Shown here piece after piece: positions 1 through 9,047 of a DNA stretch of 64,000 bases (position 1 is its first letter; every line of letters begins with the position of its first letter). The position numbers and the translations under genes were made by a program. The notes beneath the pieces were generated by a model. That model had not been told where the DNA came from. It saw nothing but the letters and a program-made list of their open reading frames with translations, and made no database searches. Source of the stretch: Betaproteobacteria bacterium GR16-43. Its GTDB lineage: Bacteria; Pseudomonadota; Gammaproteobacteria; Burkholderiales; Usitatibacteraceae. Location: contig CP019169.1 in the NCBI GenBank assembly GCA_001953215.1, positions 4,402,001-4,466,000 on the forward strand, given 5' to 3'.

Positions 1-1021
1 CGACTCGATCGTGGACTGGGTGCTGCAGCAAGTGCCCACGATGGGCGCGGACTGGTGCCCGCCCGGCATGCTCTCGATCGGCATCGGCGGCTCGCCCGAG
101 AAGGCGATGCTGATGGCCAAGTGGGCCATGATGGAACCGCTGAACATCCACGAGCTGAAGGCGCGCGGCCCGAAGACGCGCAGCGAGGACCTTCGCCTCG
201 AGCTCTATGAAAAGGTGAATGCGCTGGGCATCGGCGCGCAGGGCCTGGGCGGCCTTACCACGGTGCTCGACGTGAAAGTCACGGACTACCCGACGCACGC
301 CGCGTCGAAGCCCGTAGCGCTCCTGCCCAATTGTGCCGCCACGCGCCACGTGCACTTCGTGCTCGACGGGTCCGGGCCGGCGAAGCTCGACCCGCCCTCG
401 CTCGACGACTGGCCGAAGCTCACCTTCGACACCTCCAAGAGCCGGCGCGTGAACCTCGACACGCTGAACAAGGCGGAGATCGCCACGTGGAAGGCGGGCG
501 ACCGCCTGCTGCTGAACGGCAAGCTCCTCACCGGCCGCGATGCCGCGCACAAGCGCCTGGTCGAGATGCTCGCCAAGGGCGAGAAGATGCCGGTCGACTT
601 CACCAATCGCTTCATCTACTACGTCGGCCCGGTCGACGCGGTGCGCGAGGAAGTGGTCGGCCCCGCGGGCCCCACGACGAGCTCGCGCATGGACAAGTTC
701 GTGGAACCCCTGCTCGCCAAGACCGGCCTCATCGGCATGGTGGGCAAGAGCGAACGCAAGGACCCCGCGATCGAATCGATCAAGAAGCACGGCGCCGTGT
801 ATTGCATCGCCGTGGGCGGCGCCGCCTACCTCGTGTCGAAGGCCATCAAGTCCTCGAAGGTACTCGCGTTCGAAGACCTCGGCATGGAAGCGATCCGCGA
901 GTTCGAGGTGAAGGACATGCCCGTCACCGTCGCCGTGGATTCCACCGGCAACGCGGTGCACAAGAGCGGACCGGCGGAATGGAGAGCCAAGATCGGCAAG
1001 ATCCCCGTCGCGGTGGTTTGA
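1..1021 (+). CDS. fumA: Class I fumarate hydratase, C-terminal part
   Basis: This is the last ~339 residues of an iron-sulfur (class I) fumarase; the reading frame is open to the window edge, so the start lies upstream. The enzyme interconverts fumarate and malate in the TCA cycle. Two cysteines fit the 4Fe-4S ligand pattern of the family: one in DWCPPG near the left edge and one in LPNCAATRH about 93 residues later, which matches the spacing I recall for the second and third cluster cysteines. The third ligand would be outside the window. The C-terminal half has the alpha/beta domain of the family with a GPAGPTTSSRMDKF segment. Class I enzymes are oxygen sensitive, which fits an organism with a full Isc system. 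The TGA stop overlaps the proposed TTG start of mfd. A related L(+)-tartrate dehydratase cannot be excluded from the C-terminus alone. Confidence 0.85.
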   Translation, partial: DSIVDWVLQQVPTMGADWCPPGMLSIGIGGSPEKAMLMAKWAMMEPLNIHELKARGPKTRSEDLRLELYEKVNALGIGAQGLGGLTTVLDVKVTDYPTHAASKPVALLPNCAATRHVHFVLDGSGPAKLDPPSLDDWPKLTFDTSKSRRVNLDTLNKAEIATWKAGDRLLLNGKLLTGRDAAHKRLVEMLAKGEKMPVDFTNRFIYYVGPVDAVREEVVGPAGPTTSSRMDKFVEPLLAKTGLIGMVGKSERKDPAIESIKKHGAVYCIAVGGAAYLVSKAIKSSKVLAFEDLGMEAIREFEVKDMPVTVAVDSTGNAVHKSGPAEWRAKIGKIPVAVV

Positions 1022-4000
1022 CCGCCGCGCACGGCCCCCTCGCCGTCTCAGGCAGCTTCGACGCGCTGCACCTGGCGCGCCTTGCCCGCGCGCGCCGCCC
1101 GATCCTCGTCCTCGCCGCCTCGGCCCTCGATGCCGAGCGCCTGCGCGCCGAGATCGCGTGGTTCGATCCGGCGCTGCGGGTGCATCGCCTGCCCGACTGG
1201 GAAATCCTTCCCTACGACCAGTTCTCGCCCCACCCGGATCTCGTCTCGGAGCGCCTCGCCACGCTCTGGCAATTCGCGACCGGCGCCTTCGACGTCGGCA
1301 TCGTCCCGGTCACGACCGCACTGCAGCGCCTGGCCCCGCGCGCCTACCTCGCCGGCCGAACGTTCGACCTGAAGCAGAAGGAACGCCTCGACCTCGAAGC
1401 GCTGCGCGGGCAGCTGGTCTCGGCCGGCTATGCGCACGTGCAGCAGGTGATGTCGCCCGGTGAGTTCTGCGTGCGCGGCGGCCTGGTCGATCTCTTTCCC
1501 ACCGGCAGCGCCGTGCCCTATCGCCTCGACCTGCTGGGCGACGAGATCGAGACCATCCGCACGTTCGACGTCGACACGCAGCGCTCGATCTATCCCGTCC
1601 CGGCGATCCGCATGCTCCCGGCGCGCGAGTTCCCGCTCGACGAATCCGGGCGCGCGATGTTCCGCGACCACTTCCGCGAGCGTTTCGAGCGCGATCCTTC
1701 GCGTTCGCGCATTTACAAGGACGTCTCCAACGGCTTGGCACCCGCCGGCGTGGAGGCGTACCTGCCGCTCTTCTTCGACGAGACCGCCACGCTCTTCGAC
1801 TACCTCCCGGCGGCGACGACCTTCGCGGTGCACGGGACCGTATCCGAGGCGGCGGAAGCGTTCTGGAAGGACTTGAAGTCGCGCTACGAGCTGCTGCGCG
1901 GCGACGCGGACCGGCCCTTGCTGGAGCCGCGCGAGCTCTACGTGCCGGTCGAGGAGATGTTCGTCGGGCTGGCGAAGTTCGAGCGGACCGACGTGCGTCC
2001 GGCCCTCGTCGCCGAGCAGGCCCTGCCCGCGCTCGAGGTCGATCGCCGTTCGGTGGAGCCGCTCGCCCTCGTGAAGCGATTCGTGGACGGCTTCGACGGC
2101 CGCGTGCTCATCGTGGCGGAGAGCGCGGGCCGGCGCGAGACGCTCTCGCAGTTCTTCGGCGAGCACGATTTCCATCCGGTGCTCGTCGACGACTGGGAAC
2201 GCTTCCGCGATTCCGAGCATCCGCTGGCGCTCGTTCCCGGTCCCGTGTCGTCCGGCTTCCGCATTCCGGACGAGCGCATCGCCATCCTCACCGAAGCGGA
2301 GCTCTATCCGGGCCAGGTGCGCCAGGCCCGCCGCCGCGACGCGCGCTCGCGCTCGAGCGCCGAAGGGATGGTGCGCGACCTCGCCGAAGTGAAGGCGGGC
2401 GACCCGGTCGTCCACAGCCAGCACGGCATCGGCCGCTACCACGGGCTCGTGACGATGGACCTGGGCGAAGGCCCGACCGAATTCCTGCACCTCGAGTACG
2501 ACGGCGGCGACAAGCTCTACGTGCCCGTCTCCCAACTGCACGTGATCAGCCGCTACACCGGCGCCGCGCCCGACCAGGCCCCGCTGCACCGCCTGGGCAG
2601 CGGCCAGTGGGAGAAGGCGAAGCGCAAGGCCGCGAAGCAGGTGCGCGACACCGCGGTGGAATTGCTCGACCTCTACGCGAAGCGCGCGGCACGCCAGGGC
2701 TTCGCGTTCCCGCTCTCCGCGCAGGAGTTCGAGACCTTCTCCGCGGCATTCGAATTCGAGGAGACGCCCGACCAGGCCGCCGCCATCGAGGCCACGGTGA
2801 AGGACATGACCAGCGGCAAGCCGATGGATCGCCTGGTCTGCGGCGACGTGGGCTTCGGCAAGACCGAGGTGGCGATGCGCGCGGCGTTCGTCGCGGTCGC
2901 CGCCGGCAAGCAGGTCGCGATCCTCGTGCCGACCACGCTGCTGGCCGAACAGCACTTCGGCAACTTCAGCGACCGCTTCTCGCAGTTCCCGGTGAAGATC
3001 GCCGAGCTCTCGCGCTTCCGCAGCGCCAAGGAAATCGAAGCCGCGGTGGGCGGGCTCGCCAGCGGCACGATCGACATCGCGATCGGCACGCACAAGCTGA
3101 TCCAGAGCGACGTGGTGTTCAAGAACCTGGGGCTCGTGATCATCGACGAGGAACACCGCTTCGGCGTGCGCCAGAAGGAGCAGCTGAAGAAGCTGCGCGC
3201 CGAAGTGGACGTGCTCACCCTCACCGCCACGCCGATCCCGCGCACGCTCGCGATGTCGCTCGAGGGCCTGCGGGATTTCTCGGTCATCGCCACCGCGCCG
3301 CAGCGCCGGCTCGCGATCAAGACCTTCGTGAACCGCTTCTCGAAGGGCATCGTGCGCGAGGCGGTGCTGCGCGAGCTGAAGCGCGGCGGCCAGGCGTACT
3401 ACCTCTACAACGAAGTCGAGACCATCGAGAACAAGCGCGCCGAGCTGGAAGAGTTGCTTCCGGAGGCGCGCATCGCGGTGGCCCACGGACAACTGCGCGA
3501 GCGCGAGCTGGAAGGCGTGATGCGCGACTTCTACCACCAGCGCGCCAACGTCCTGCTCTGCTCCACGATCATCGAGACGGGCATCGACGTGCCCACGGCC
3601 AACACCATCCTCATCGACCGCGCGGATCGCTTCGGCCTGGCCCAGCTCCACCAGTTGCGCGGCCGCGTGGGCCGCTCCCACCACCAGGCCTACGCCTACC
3701 TGCTCACGCCGCCCGACGACGCGCTCTCCGCCAACGCGAAGAAGCGCCTCGAGGCGATCCAGATGATGGAAGACCTCGGCGCCGGCTTCTACCTCGCGAT
3801 GCACGACCTCGAGATCCGCGGCGCCGGCGAAGTGCTGGGCGACTCGCAGTCCGGCGGCATCCACGACGTGGGCTTCGCGCTCTACACCGAGATGCTGGAT
3901 GCCGCGGTGAAGGGCCTGAAGAACGGCAAGGAAGTCGACCTCACGCAGCCCTTCAACATCGGCACGGAAGTGAACCTGCATACGCCGGCACTGCTGCCGG

Positions 4001-4389
4001 AGACCTATTGCGGCGACGTGCACGAGCGCCTGGTGCTCTACAAGCGCCTGGCCAACTGCTCGGCGCCCGGGGAACTCGAGCGCCTCACCGAAGAGCTCGT
4101 CGATCGCTTCGGACCGCTGCCGGACCCGGCACGCACCCTGCTCGAAGCGCACCGCCTGCGCATCCAGGGCGCCCCGCTCGGCGTGGCGAAGATCGACGCA
4201 TCGCCCACCGCGATCATCGTGCAGTTCGTGCCCCGGCCGCCGATCGACCCGCGCAAGGTGCTCCAGCTCGTGCAATCCAGCCGCATCTACAAGCTCCCCG
4301 GGCCCGACCGCGTGCGCATCGAGATGAAGCACGAGGACTTCAAGGCGCGGGCGAGCGAAGTCCGGCAATTTCTCGGGAAGCTCGCATGA
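1018..4389 (+). CDS. mfd: Transcription-repair coupling factor Mfd
   Basis: Mfd is the ATP-dependent translocase that pushes stalled RNA polymerase off DNA lesions and recruits UvrA. The ~1123-residue product has the expected order: a UvrB-like N-terminal region (LPDWEILPYDQFSPH near residue 57), the RNA-polymerase-interaction domain (GDPVVHSQHGIGRYHG, ~460), Walker A GDVGFGKTE (~609), the DEEH box in IIDEEHRFGV, helicase motif VI (QLRGRVGRS) and the C-terminal TRCF domain. No ATG is in frame at the N-terminus. I chose TTG at 1018, which overlaps the fumarase stop as TTGA. It makes the protein about 10 residues shorter at the N-terminus than many homologues, so a start slightly upstream inside the fumarase gene is possible. 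The stop overlaps the serB ATG (ATGA), indicating translational coupling. Confidence 0.95.
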   Translation: MTAAHGPLAVSGSFDALHLARLARARRPILVLAASALDAERLRAEIAWFDPALRVHRLPDWEILPYDQFSPHPDLVSERLATLWQFATGAFDVGIVPVTTALQRLAPRAYLAGRTFDLKQKERLDLEALRGQLVSAGYAHVQQVMSPGEFCVRGGLVDLFPTGSAVPYRLDLLGDEIETIRTFDVDTQRSIYPVPAIRMLPAREFPLDESGRAMFRDHFRERFERDPSRSRIYKDVSNGLAPAGVEAYLPLFFDETATLFDYLPAATTFAVHGTVSEAAEAFWKDLKSRYELLRGDADRPLLEPRELYVPVEEMFVGLAKFERTDVRPALVAEQALPALEVDRRSVEPLALVKRFVDGFDGRVLIVAESAGRRETLSQFFGEHDFHPVLVDDWERFRDSEHPLALVPGPVSSGFRIPDERIAILTEAELYPGQVRQARRRDARSRSSAEGMVRDLAEVKAGDPVVHSQHGIGRYHGLVTMDLGEGPTEFLHLEYDGGDKLYVPVSQLHVISRYTGAAPDQAPLHRLGSGQWEKAKRKAAKQVRDTAVELLDLYAKRAARQGFAFPLSAQEFETFSAAFEFEETPDQAAAIEATVKDMTSGKPMDRLVCGDVGFGKTEVAMRAAFVAVAAGKQVAILVPTTLLAEQHFGNFSDRFSQFPVKIAELSRFRSAKEIEAAVGGLASGTIDIAIGTHKLIQSDVVFKNLGLVIIDEEHRFGVRQKEQLKKLRAEVDVLTLTATPIPRTLAMSLEGLRDFSVIATAPQRRLAIKTFVNRFSKGIVREAVLRELKRGGQAYYLYNEVETIENKRAELEELLPEARIAVAHGQLRERELEGVMRDFYHQRANVLLCSTIIETGIDVPTANTILIDRADRFGLAQLHQLRGRVGRSHHQAYAYLLTPPDDALSANAKKRLEAIQMMEDLGAGFYLAMHDLEIRGAGEVLGDSQSGGIHDVGFALYTEMLDAAVKGLKNGKEVDLTQPFNIGTEVNLHTPALLPETYCGDVHERLVLYKRLANCSAPGELERLTEELVDRFGPLPDPARTLLEAHRLRIQGAPLGVAKIDASPTAIIVQFVPRPPIDPRKVLQLVQSSRIYKLPGPDRVRIEMKHEDFKARASEVRQFLGKLA

Positions 4390-5228
4390 ACCTCGTGATC
4401 CAGGGCCCGGAGGTCTCCACGCCCGACCTGAAGCGGCTGCACGCACTTTCCCGCGGCATCGCGATCGAGCGCGTGGACGAGCAGGCTTTCCGCATCACCC
4501 GCGCCGATCCCGCCACGCGCGAAGCGGTCGCGGCGCACTGCGCGCAGGCGAGGCTCGACTGGGCCTTCGTCCCCGCGGGCCGCAAGCTGGGTGACTTCGG
4601 GCTCCTCGCGATGGACATGGACTCGACCCTGATCTCCATCGAATGCATCGACGAGATCGCCGACTTCGCGGGGCGCAAGGCCGAGGTGGCCGCCGTGACG
4701 GCCTCCGCGATGCGCGGGGAGATCGACTGGCCCGAGAGCCTCCGGCAGCGTGTGGCCGCCCTCGCCGGCCTCGAGGCCTCTGCCCTGGAACGCGTCTACG
4801 CGGAACGGCTGCGCTTCAACCCGGGCGCCGAGAAACTCGTCGCCGCGGCTCGCCGCGCGGGGCTGAAGACGTTGCTCGTCTCCGGCGGCTTCACGTATTT
4901 CACCGACCGCGTCCGGGACCGCCTGTCGCTCGACCACGCATACTCGAACGAACTGGTCGTCGAGGACGGCAAGCTGGCCGGGCGCACCACGGGTGCACTG
5001 GTCGACGCTCGCGGCAAGGCGGCACACGTTGCGCGCATCGCGGCGGAGTTGAACCTCCCGCGCGATCGCATCCTCGCCATCGGCGATGGCGCCAACGATC
5101 TCCCGATGATGGCCGAGGCCGGCACGAGCATCGCCTACCACGCCAAGCCGGTCGTGAAGGCGCAGGCCACCCACGCCCTCGATTTCACGGGGCTGGAAGG
5201 CGTGCTCGGGTTGTTCCCGCCCGGTTAG
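4386..5228 (+). CDS. serB: Phosphoserine phosphatase SerB
   Basis: SerB performs the last step of serine biosynthesis, hydrolysing L-phosphoserine. The 280-residue protein carries the HAD motif I DMDSTL with the nucleophile and acid aspartates (D77, D79), motif II in LVSGGFTYF, and motif III/IV in ILAIGDGANDLPMM. A short N-terminal ACT-like segment precedes the catalytic domain, as in proteobacterial SerB. The ATG overlaps the mfd stop by four bases. Three bases separate its stop from the convergent DUF3460 gene, so the two genes share almost no terminator space. Confidence 0.95.
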   Translation: MNLVIQGPEVSTPDLKRLHALSRGIAIERVDEQAFRITRADPATREAVAAHCAQARLDWAFVPAGRKLGDFGLLAMDMDSTLISIECIDEIADFAGRKAEVAAVTASAMRGEIDWPESLRQRVAALAGLEASALERVYAERLRFNPGAEKLVAAARRAGLKTLLVSGGFTYFTDRVRDRLSLDHAYSNELVVEDGKLAGRTTGALVDARGKAAHVARIAAELNLPRDRILAIGDGANDLPMMAEAGTSIAYHAKPVVKAQATHALDFTGLEGVLGLFPPG

Positions 5229-5426
5229 TTATTTCGACGCCGGTGTCGGCGGCGGGAAGTACACGTACGACGAGGCCGGAGAGGCGGACTCGCGCCGCTC
5301 CTCGAGAGTCTCGAGGTCCTGCGGATGGTCCCACCAGGTCGCGCGCAGCTTGAGCCGCTGCTCTTCCAGCTGCGGGTTCGCGCCCAGCAACTCCTTCAGG
5401 AACAGGGTGGCTTCGGATTCGTACAT
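5229..5426 (-). CDS. DUF3460 family small protein
   Basis: This 65-residue soluble protein begins MYESEATLFLKELL and has the WWDHPQDLE core and YVY near the C-terminus that I associate with DUF3460, a family found mainly in betaproteobacteria. No function is known. There is no signal peptide or membrane segment. It lies tail-to-tail against serB and head-to-head with glrK, with a 65-base gap to the glrK start that must carry both promoters. The C-terminal PPPTPASK tail is longer than I remember for the family. Confidence 0.75.
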   Translation of the reverse strand: MYESEATLFLKELLGANPQLEEQRLKLRATWWDHPQDLETLEERRESASPASSYVYFPPPTPASK

Positions 5427-5491
5427 GGCGGCGGGTTGGGAGCGGAAGTTGATTCGGCGATAATGGTAGCACTCGCCTCCGCGGGAACCGC

Positions 5492-6934
5492 ATGCGCCTC
5501 ACGTATCCCCGCTCCTTCCTCTCGCTGCTGCTGATCGGTTTCACGATCGTGGCCGCACCCCTGCTCTTCGCGCTCTTCTCCAACGCGGTCGCGTTCGAGC
5601 GTCTGGCCGCGCTCTCCGAACAAGCCGTCCTCTCGGCGGTCAAGGTGACGCAGGCGAGCCGCGCGCTCACCACCAACCTCACGGCGCTGGAGCGCTCGGC
5701 ACGCCAGTACGCGGTCGCGGGCGAAGCGACGTTCCTCGAGGCCTATCGCAGCAACCGCGCGACGTTCCAGGCGGCCGTGAAGCAACTGGAAGACATGCCG
5801 CTCACCGAGGAGCAGCGCGTCGAGCTCTCGGCGCTCTCGAAGCAGGAGGAAGCGATCAACCTCGCCATCAGCCGCTCGGCGCCGACGCCGGGCCTTTCGA
5901 TCCAGCTCGCCACCGACTTCGGCCAGCTCTCGACCAAGGCCCAGGCCCTGGTGCGCGAAGGCGACCTCGTCATCGACCAGGGCATCGAGGCGCTGCGGGT
6001 GCAGGCCGTGAAGTCGCGCAACCGCGTCTTCTGGCTGATGGTCGCCATGATCCCCACCGCCGTCCTCCTGATCGCGTCCTTCACCTTCCTGATCGCGCGC
6101 CCCATCTCGCAGGTGAGCGCCAGCATCCGCGGGCTGGGCGAAGGCGCCTTCGCGCGCCCGATCCGCATCGAGGGCCCGGGCGACATGGTGCGCCTGGGCG
6201 AGCAGCTCGACTGGCTGCGGGAACGCCTGGTGACCCTCGAAGCGCAGAAGACCCGTTTCCTGCAGCACCTCTCGCACGAACTGAAGACGCCGCTCACGGC
6301 GCTGCGCGAAGGGTCGGACCTGCTTTTCTCGGGCGTGGTCGGGAACCTGAACGCCGAGCAGCGCGAGATCGCGCGCATCCTGCAGGAGAACTCGATCGAG
6401 CTCCGGCGGTTGATCGAGGGCCTGCTCAACTACAGCGCGGTGCATCACCAGGCCTCCTACATCGACGCGAAGATCGTGCAACTGCGCGACGTGATCCGCC
6501 GCGTGGTGAACGACCGCAAGCTCGCCCTCGTCGCGAAGGGCATCCGCATCGAACTCAACTGCGAGAACGTGACCGCGTTCTGCGACGAGGAGAAGATCCG
6601 CGTGCTGCTGGACAACCTCATGTCGAATGCCGTCCGCTTCTCGCCCGAGCGCGGGATGATCTCGATCAAGCTCTACAAGGACCGCAACGATGCCGTCCTC
6701 GAAGTCCTCGACGAAGGCCCGGGCATCCCGACTCCGGAGCGCGACAAGGTCTTCGAGGCGTTCTATCGCGGCACCGATGCACCGGTGTCGGCCATCAAGG
6801 GCAGCGGCCTGGGCCTTTCGATCGTGAAGGAATACGTGCAGCTGCACCGGGGGCAAGTCGAGATCCTCGACGGGCCCGGCGCGCACTTTCGCATCCGCAT
6901 CCCGCGCAAGCGCGACATGGAGGAAGCGGCATGA
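5492..6934 (+). CDS. glrK: Sensor histidine kinase, GlrK/QseE type
   Basis: This 480-residue membrane histidine kinase opens a three-gene operon with the same order as enterobacterial glrK-qseG-glrR. It has an N-terminal transmembrane helix (about residues 8-30), a helical periplasmic domain, a second helix near residue 175-200, a HAMP linker, a HisKA dimerisation box with the phospho-acceptor H262 in HLSHELKTPLTAL, and a HATPase domain with DNLMSNAVRFSP (N box), DEGPGIP (G1) and GSGLGLSIV (G2). In enterobacteria GlrK phosphorylates GlrR in response to envelope signals. The assignment to GlrK rests mainly on the neighbours, since the kinase core alone is generic. The stop overlaps the start of the lipoprotein gene (ATGA). 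Confidence 0.88.
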   Translation: MRLTYPRSFLSLLLIGFTIVAAPLLFALFSNAVAFERLAALSEQAVLSAVKVTQASRALTTNLTALERSARQYAVAGEATFLEAYRSNRATFQAAVKQLEDMPLTEEQRVELSALSKQEEAINLAISRSAPTPGLSIQLATDFGQLSTKAQALVREGDLVIDQGIEALRVQAVKSRNRVFWLMVAMIPTAVLLIASFTFLIARPISQVSASIRGLGEGAFARPIRIEGPGDMVRLGEQLDWLRERLVTLEAQKTRFLQHLSHELKTPLTALREGSDLLFSGVVGNLNAEQREIARILQENSIELRRLIEGLLNYSAVHHQASYIDAKIVQLRDVIRRVVNDRKLALVAKGIRIELNCENVTAFCDEEKIRVLLDNLMSNAVRFSPERGMISIKLYKDRNDAVLEVLDEGPGIPTPERDKVFEAFYRGTDAPVSAIKGSGLGLSIVKEYVQLHRGQVEILDGPGAHFRIRIPRKRDMEEAA

Positions 6935-7494
6935 AGCGCGGCCTCGCGGCGCTCTCGCTCCTCGCGGGCATCCTGGCCGGCTGCGCGGTGCTCGATCCGG
7001 CGCCGGCCCCCGCCGTGGTCACGGTCCCGGCGGAACGCGCGCCCAGTTCCGCGGAAGAACTGGTCGCCTACCTGGCGCGCCTCCGGACCCTCGATGAACC
7101 GGCCCTGATCCTCGAAATCTCGCGCCAGCGCGAATTCGCCCGCCAGGCCCCGAATGGCCTGAACCGGGTGAAGCTGGGTCTCGCGCTCGCCGCCGCTCCC
7201 CAGGCCGACGATGCGGACCTGCTGGCCGTCGTCGAGCCGGTCGCCCGCGATTCGGCCCCTTCCGATGCGGACGTGCAGGCCATGGCAAGCTTCTTGCAGC
7301 ATCTGGCGATCGAGCGGCGCCGGCTCAAGGAAGGCGCCGCGGCGGCCGGTGCCCGATCGCGGGACGACCGGAAGGCGTACGAGTCGCAGCGGCAGCGCGC
7401 GGACACGCTCCAGGAGCGCAACGCGCAGTTGCAGCAGAAGCTCGACGCCCTGACCAACCTCGAGAAGAGCCTCTCGGGTCGCAGGGGAAACTGA
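6931..7494 (+). CDS. qseG: QseG-like outer-membrane lipoprotein
   Basis: The 187-residue product starts with a lipoprotein signal peptide ending in LAGC (lipidated C18), then a Pro/Ala linker, a helical middle and a coiled-coil-prone Gln/Arg/Glu-rich C-terminus (about 125-180). Its place between the kinase and the sigma54 regulator is exactly that of QseG in enterobacteria, where the lipoprotein binds the periplasmic part of the kinase and tunes its activity. Sequence resemblance to QseG cannot be verified here, so the name is positional. Start and stop both overlap the adjacent genes by four or one base, so the three proteins are probably made in a coupled ratio. Confidence 0.75.
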   Translation: MKRGLAALSLLAGILAGCAVLDPAPAPAVVTVPAERAPSSAEELVAYLARLRTLDEPALILEISRQREFARQAPNGLNRVKLGLALAAAPQADDADLLAVVEPVARDSAPSDADVQAMASFLQHLAIERRRLKEGAAAAGARSRDDRKAYESQRQRADTLQERNAQLQQKLDALTNLEKSLSGRRGN

Positions 7495-8852
7495 TGTTGC
7501 GTGAAGGCAAGGCTTCGCTGCTCCTCGTCGACGACGATCCGGACCTGCTCCGGTTGCTGTCGATCCGCCTCAAGGCCAATGGATACGCGGTCACGGCGGT
7601 GGACAACGGCCAGCGGGCGCTCGCGTCCATCGGCCACACCCGGCCCGACCTCGTGTTGACCGACCTGCGCATGAGCGGCATGGACGGCATGGCGCTGTTC
7701 CACGAGATCCAGGCGTCGTATCCCGGCCTGCCGGTGATCATCCTCACCGCGCACGGCACCATTCCCGAGGCCGTGGCCGCCGTGAAGCGCGGCGTCTTCG
7801 GTTACCTCACGAAGCCTTACGACGCCGACGAACTGCTGCACCACGTCGAGCGTGCCGTGACGCTGCACGGCGGCACGGGCCGCACGGGCGCGGGCCAGGT
7901 GTGGCGCGAGGATCTCGTCACCCGCTCGTCGCTCATGGAGGACCTGCTCGCCAAGGCGCAGCGCGTGGCCGCCGGCGACGCGAGCGTCCTCATCCAGGGC
8001 GACAGCGGCACGGGCAAGGAACTGCTCGCGCGCGCCATCCACCGCGCGAGCCCCCGCGCCAACCATTCCTTCGTCGCGATCAATTGCGGCGCCATTCCCG
8101 AGACCCTGCTGGAGAGCGAACTCTTCGGCCATACCAAGGGTTCGTTCACCGGCGCGATCGCCGACCAGCGCGGGCTCTTCGTCGCGGCCGACAAGGGCAC
8201 GCTCTTCCTCGACGAGATCGGCGACATGCCGCTCGCCCTGCAGGTGAAGCTGCTGCGCGTGATCGAGACGCGGGAAGTGCGCCCCATCGGCGCCTCGCGC
8301 TCCATTCCCTTCGACGTTCGGATCATCTCGGCCACGCATCGCGACCTCGCGCACGAAAAGGAAACCGGGACCTTCCGCGAAGACCTCTACTACCGGCTGA
8401 ACGTGGTGACGCTGCGCCTGCCGTCGCTCGAGGAGCGGCCCGAGGACGTGCCCATCCTCGCGGAACACTTCCTCGATCGCCTGGCGCCGCGCTACAACCG
8501 CGAGAAGGCCTCCTTCTCGCCCGAGGCCCTCGAGCTGCTGGTGAAGGCGAAGTGGCCGGGCAACGTTCGCCAGCTCTACAACGTGGTCGAGCAGTCGATC
8601 GCGCTCTGCCCCACCGAAGTCATTCCGCAGACCTTCGTCGAGCAGGCGATCCAGGTCGAGATGCACGAGATGACCTCGTTCGAGGATGCGAGGAAGCGAT
8701 TCGAGCGCGATTACCTCACGCGAATCCTCAAGCTCACGCGCGGCAGCGTGACCCAGGCCGCCAAGCTGGCGAGGCGAAATCGCACCGAGTTCTACAAGCT
8801 TTTGCAGCGCCACGGCATCGAAGCGGCCCTTTTCAAGGCTGACGTCAAATGA
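7494..8852 (+). CDS. glrR: Sigma54-dependent response regulator GlrR
   Basis: This 452-residue NtrC-family activator has a receiver domain with acidic pocket DDD near residue 12 and phospho-acceptor D57 (TDLRMSG). It also has an AAA+ domain with Walker A GDSGTGKE and the sigma54-contact loop GSFTGA (216-221; Ser replaces the commoner Ala), Walker B GTLFLDEIGDMP, and a C-terminal Fis-type helix-turn-helix (GSVTQAAKLARRNRTEFYKLL). It should remodel closed sigma54-RNA polymerase complexes. Enterobacterial GlrR binds TGTC-N10-GACA sites and drives the small RNA glmY. Two such sites and a -24/-12 promoter lie in the 185 bases directly after this gene, pointing to a local target. Confidence 0.92.
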   Translation: MLREGKASLLLVDDDPDLLRLLSIRLKANGYAVTAVDNGQRALASIGHTRPDLVLTDLRMSGMDGMALFHEIQASYPGLPVIILTAHGTIPEAVAAVKRGVFGYLTKPYDADELLHHVERAVTLHGGTGRTGAGQVWREDLVTRSSLMEDLLAKAQRVAAGDASVLIQGDSGTGKELLARAIHRASPRANHSFVAINCGAIPETLLESELFGHTKGSFTGAIADQRGLFVAADKGTLFLDEIGDMPLALQVKLLRVIETREVRPIGASRSIPFDVRIISATHRDLAHEKETGTFREDLYYRLNVVTLRLPSLEERPEDVPILAEHFLDRLAPRYNREKASFSPEALELLVKAKWPGNVRQLYNVVEQSIALCPTEVIPQTFVEQAIQVEMHEMTSFEDARKRFERDYLTRILKLTRGSVTQAAKLARRNRTEFYKLLQRHGIEAALFKADVK

Positions 8853-8860
8853 CGCCACCT

Positions 8861-8878
8861 TGTCGCTTGCAGGCGACA
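8861..8878. promoter_or_regulatory. GlrR-type activator site 1
   Basis: The 18-mer TGTCGCTTGCAGGCGACA is a perfect TGTC-N10-GACA dyad, the form I recall for GlrR (QseF) binding sites upstream of enterobacterial glmY and glmZ. It begins nine bases after the glrR stop codon and is centred about 178 bases upstream of the predicted sigma54 transcription start, a normal distance for an enhancer-type site. Binding itself is inferred. Confidence 0.65.
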
Positions 8879-8927
8879 GATAAAACAACTAATCAATCAG
8901 TGACTTGCAGGCGGGGCTGATGCAGCC

Positions 8928-8945
8928 TGTCGCTCCGGCCCGACG
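8928..8945. promoter_or_regulatory. GlrR-type activator site 2 (one mismatch)
   Basis: TGTC, ten bases, then GACG: seven of the eight fixed positions of the TGTC-N10-GACA motif match. It is centred about 111 bases upstream of the predicted start at 9048. Between the two sites, AATCAA at 8891-8896 resembles half of an IHF site but the second half is imperfect. A further TGACA-AA-TGTCA palindrome (8980-8991) lies closer to the promoter and could be an additional control site. Confidence 0.5.
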
Positions 8946-9021
8946 AAAAGGGGATTCCGGGCGCGGAACCGCCAAAGTGTGACAAATGTCATATCGTTGG
9001 ATTTCAGGCACTTGGATAATC

Positions 9022-9037
9022 TGGCTTAGAGATTGCT
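9022..9037 (+). promoter_or_regulatory. Sigma54 (-24/-12) promoter
   Basis: TGGCTTAGAGATTGCT has GG at 9023-9024 and GC at 9035-9036 with the obligatory ten-base spacing and the TTGCT -12 element of sigma54 promoters (consensus TGGCACRNNNNTTGCW as I recall it). It predicts a start near 9047-9049. It lies downstream of two GlrR-type sites and has no protein-coding gene immediately after it until 9213, so the first product is RNA. Confidence 0.75.
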
Positions 9038-9047
9038 GAAGTAGCTG

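Noticed and set aside
1048-4446. A very long open frame antisense to mfd
   Set aside because: It mirrors the mfd codon pattern of high-GC DNA, has no domain sense and lies opposite a certain gene.
8891-8903. IHF binding site between the GlrR-type sites
   Set aside because: AATCAA fits the first half, but the TTR half is TGA; too weak to call as a feature.
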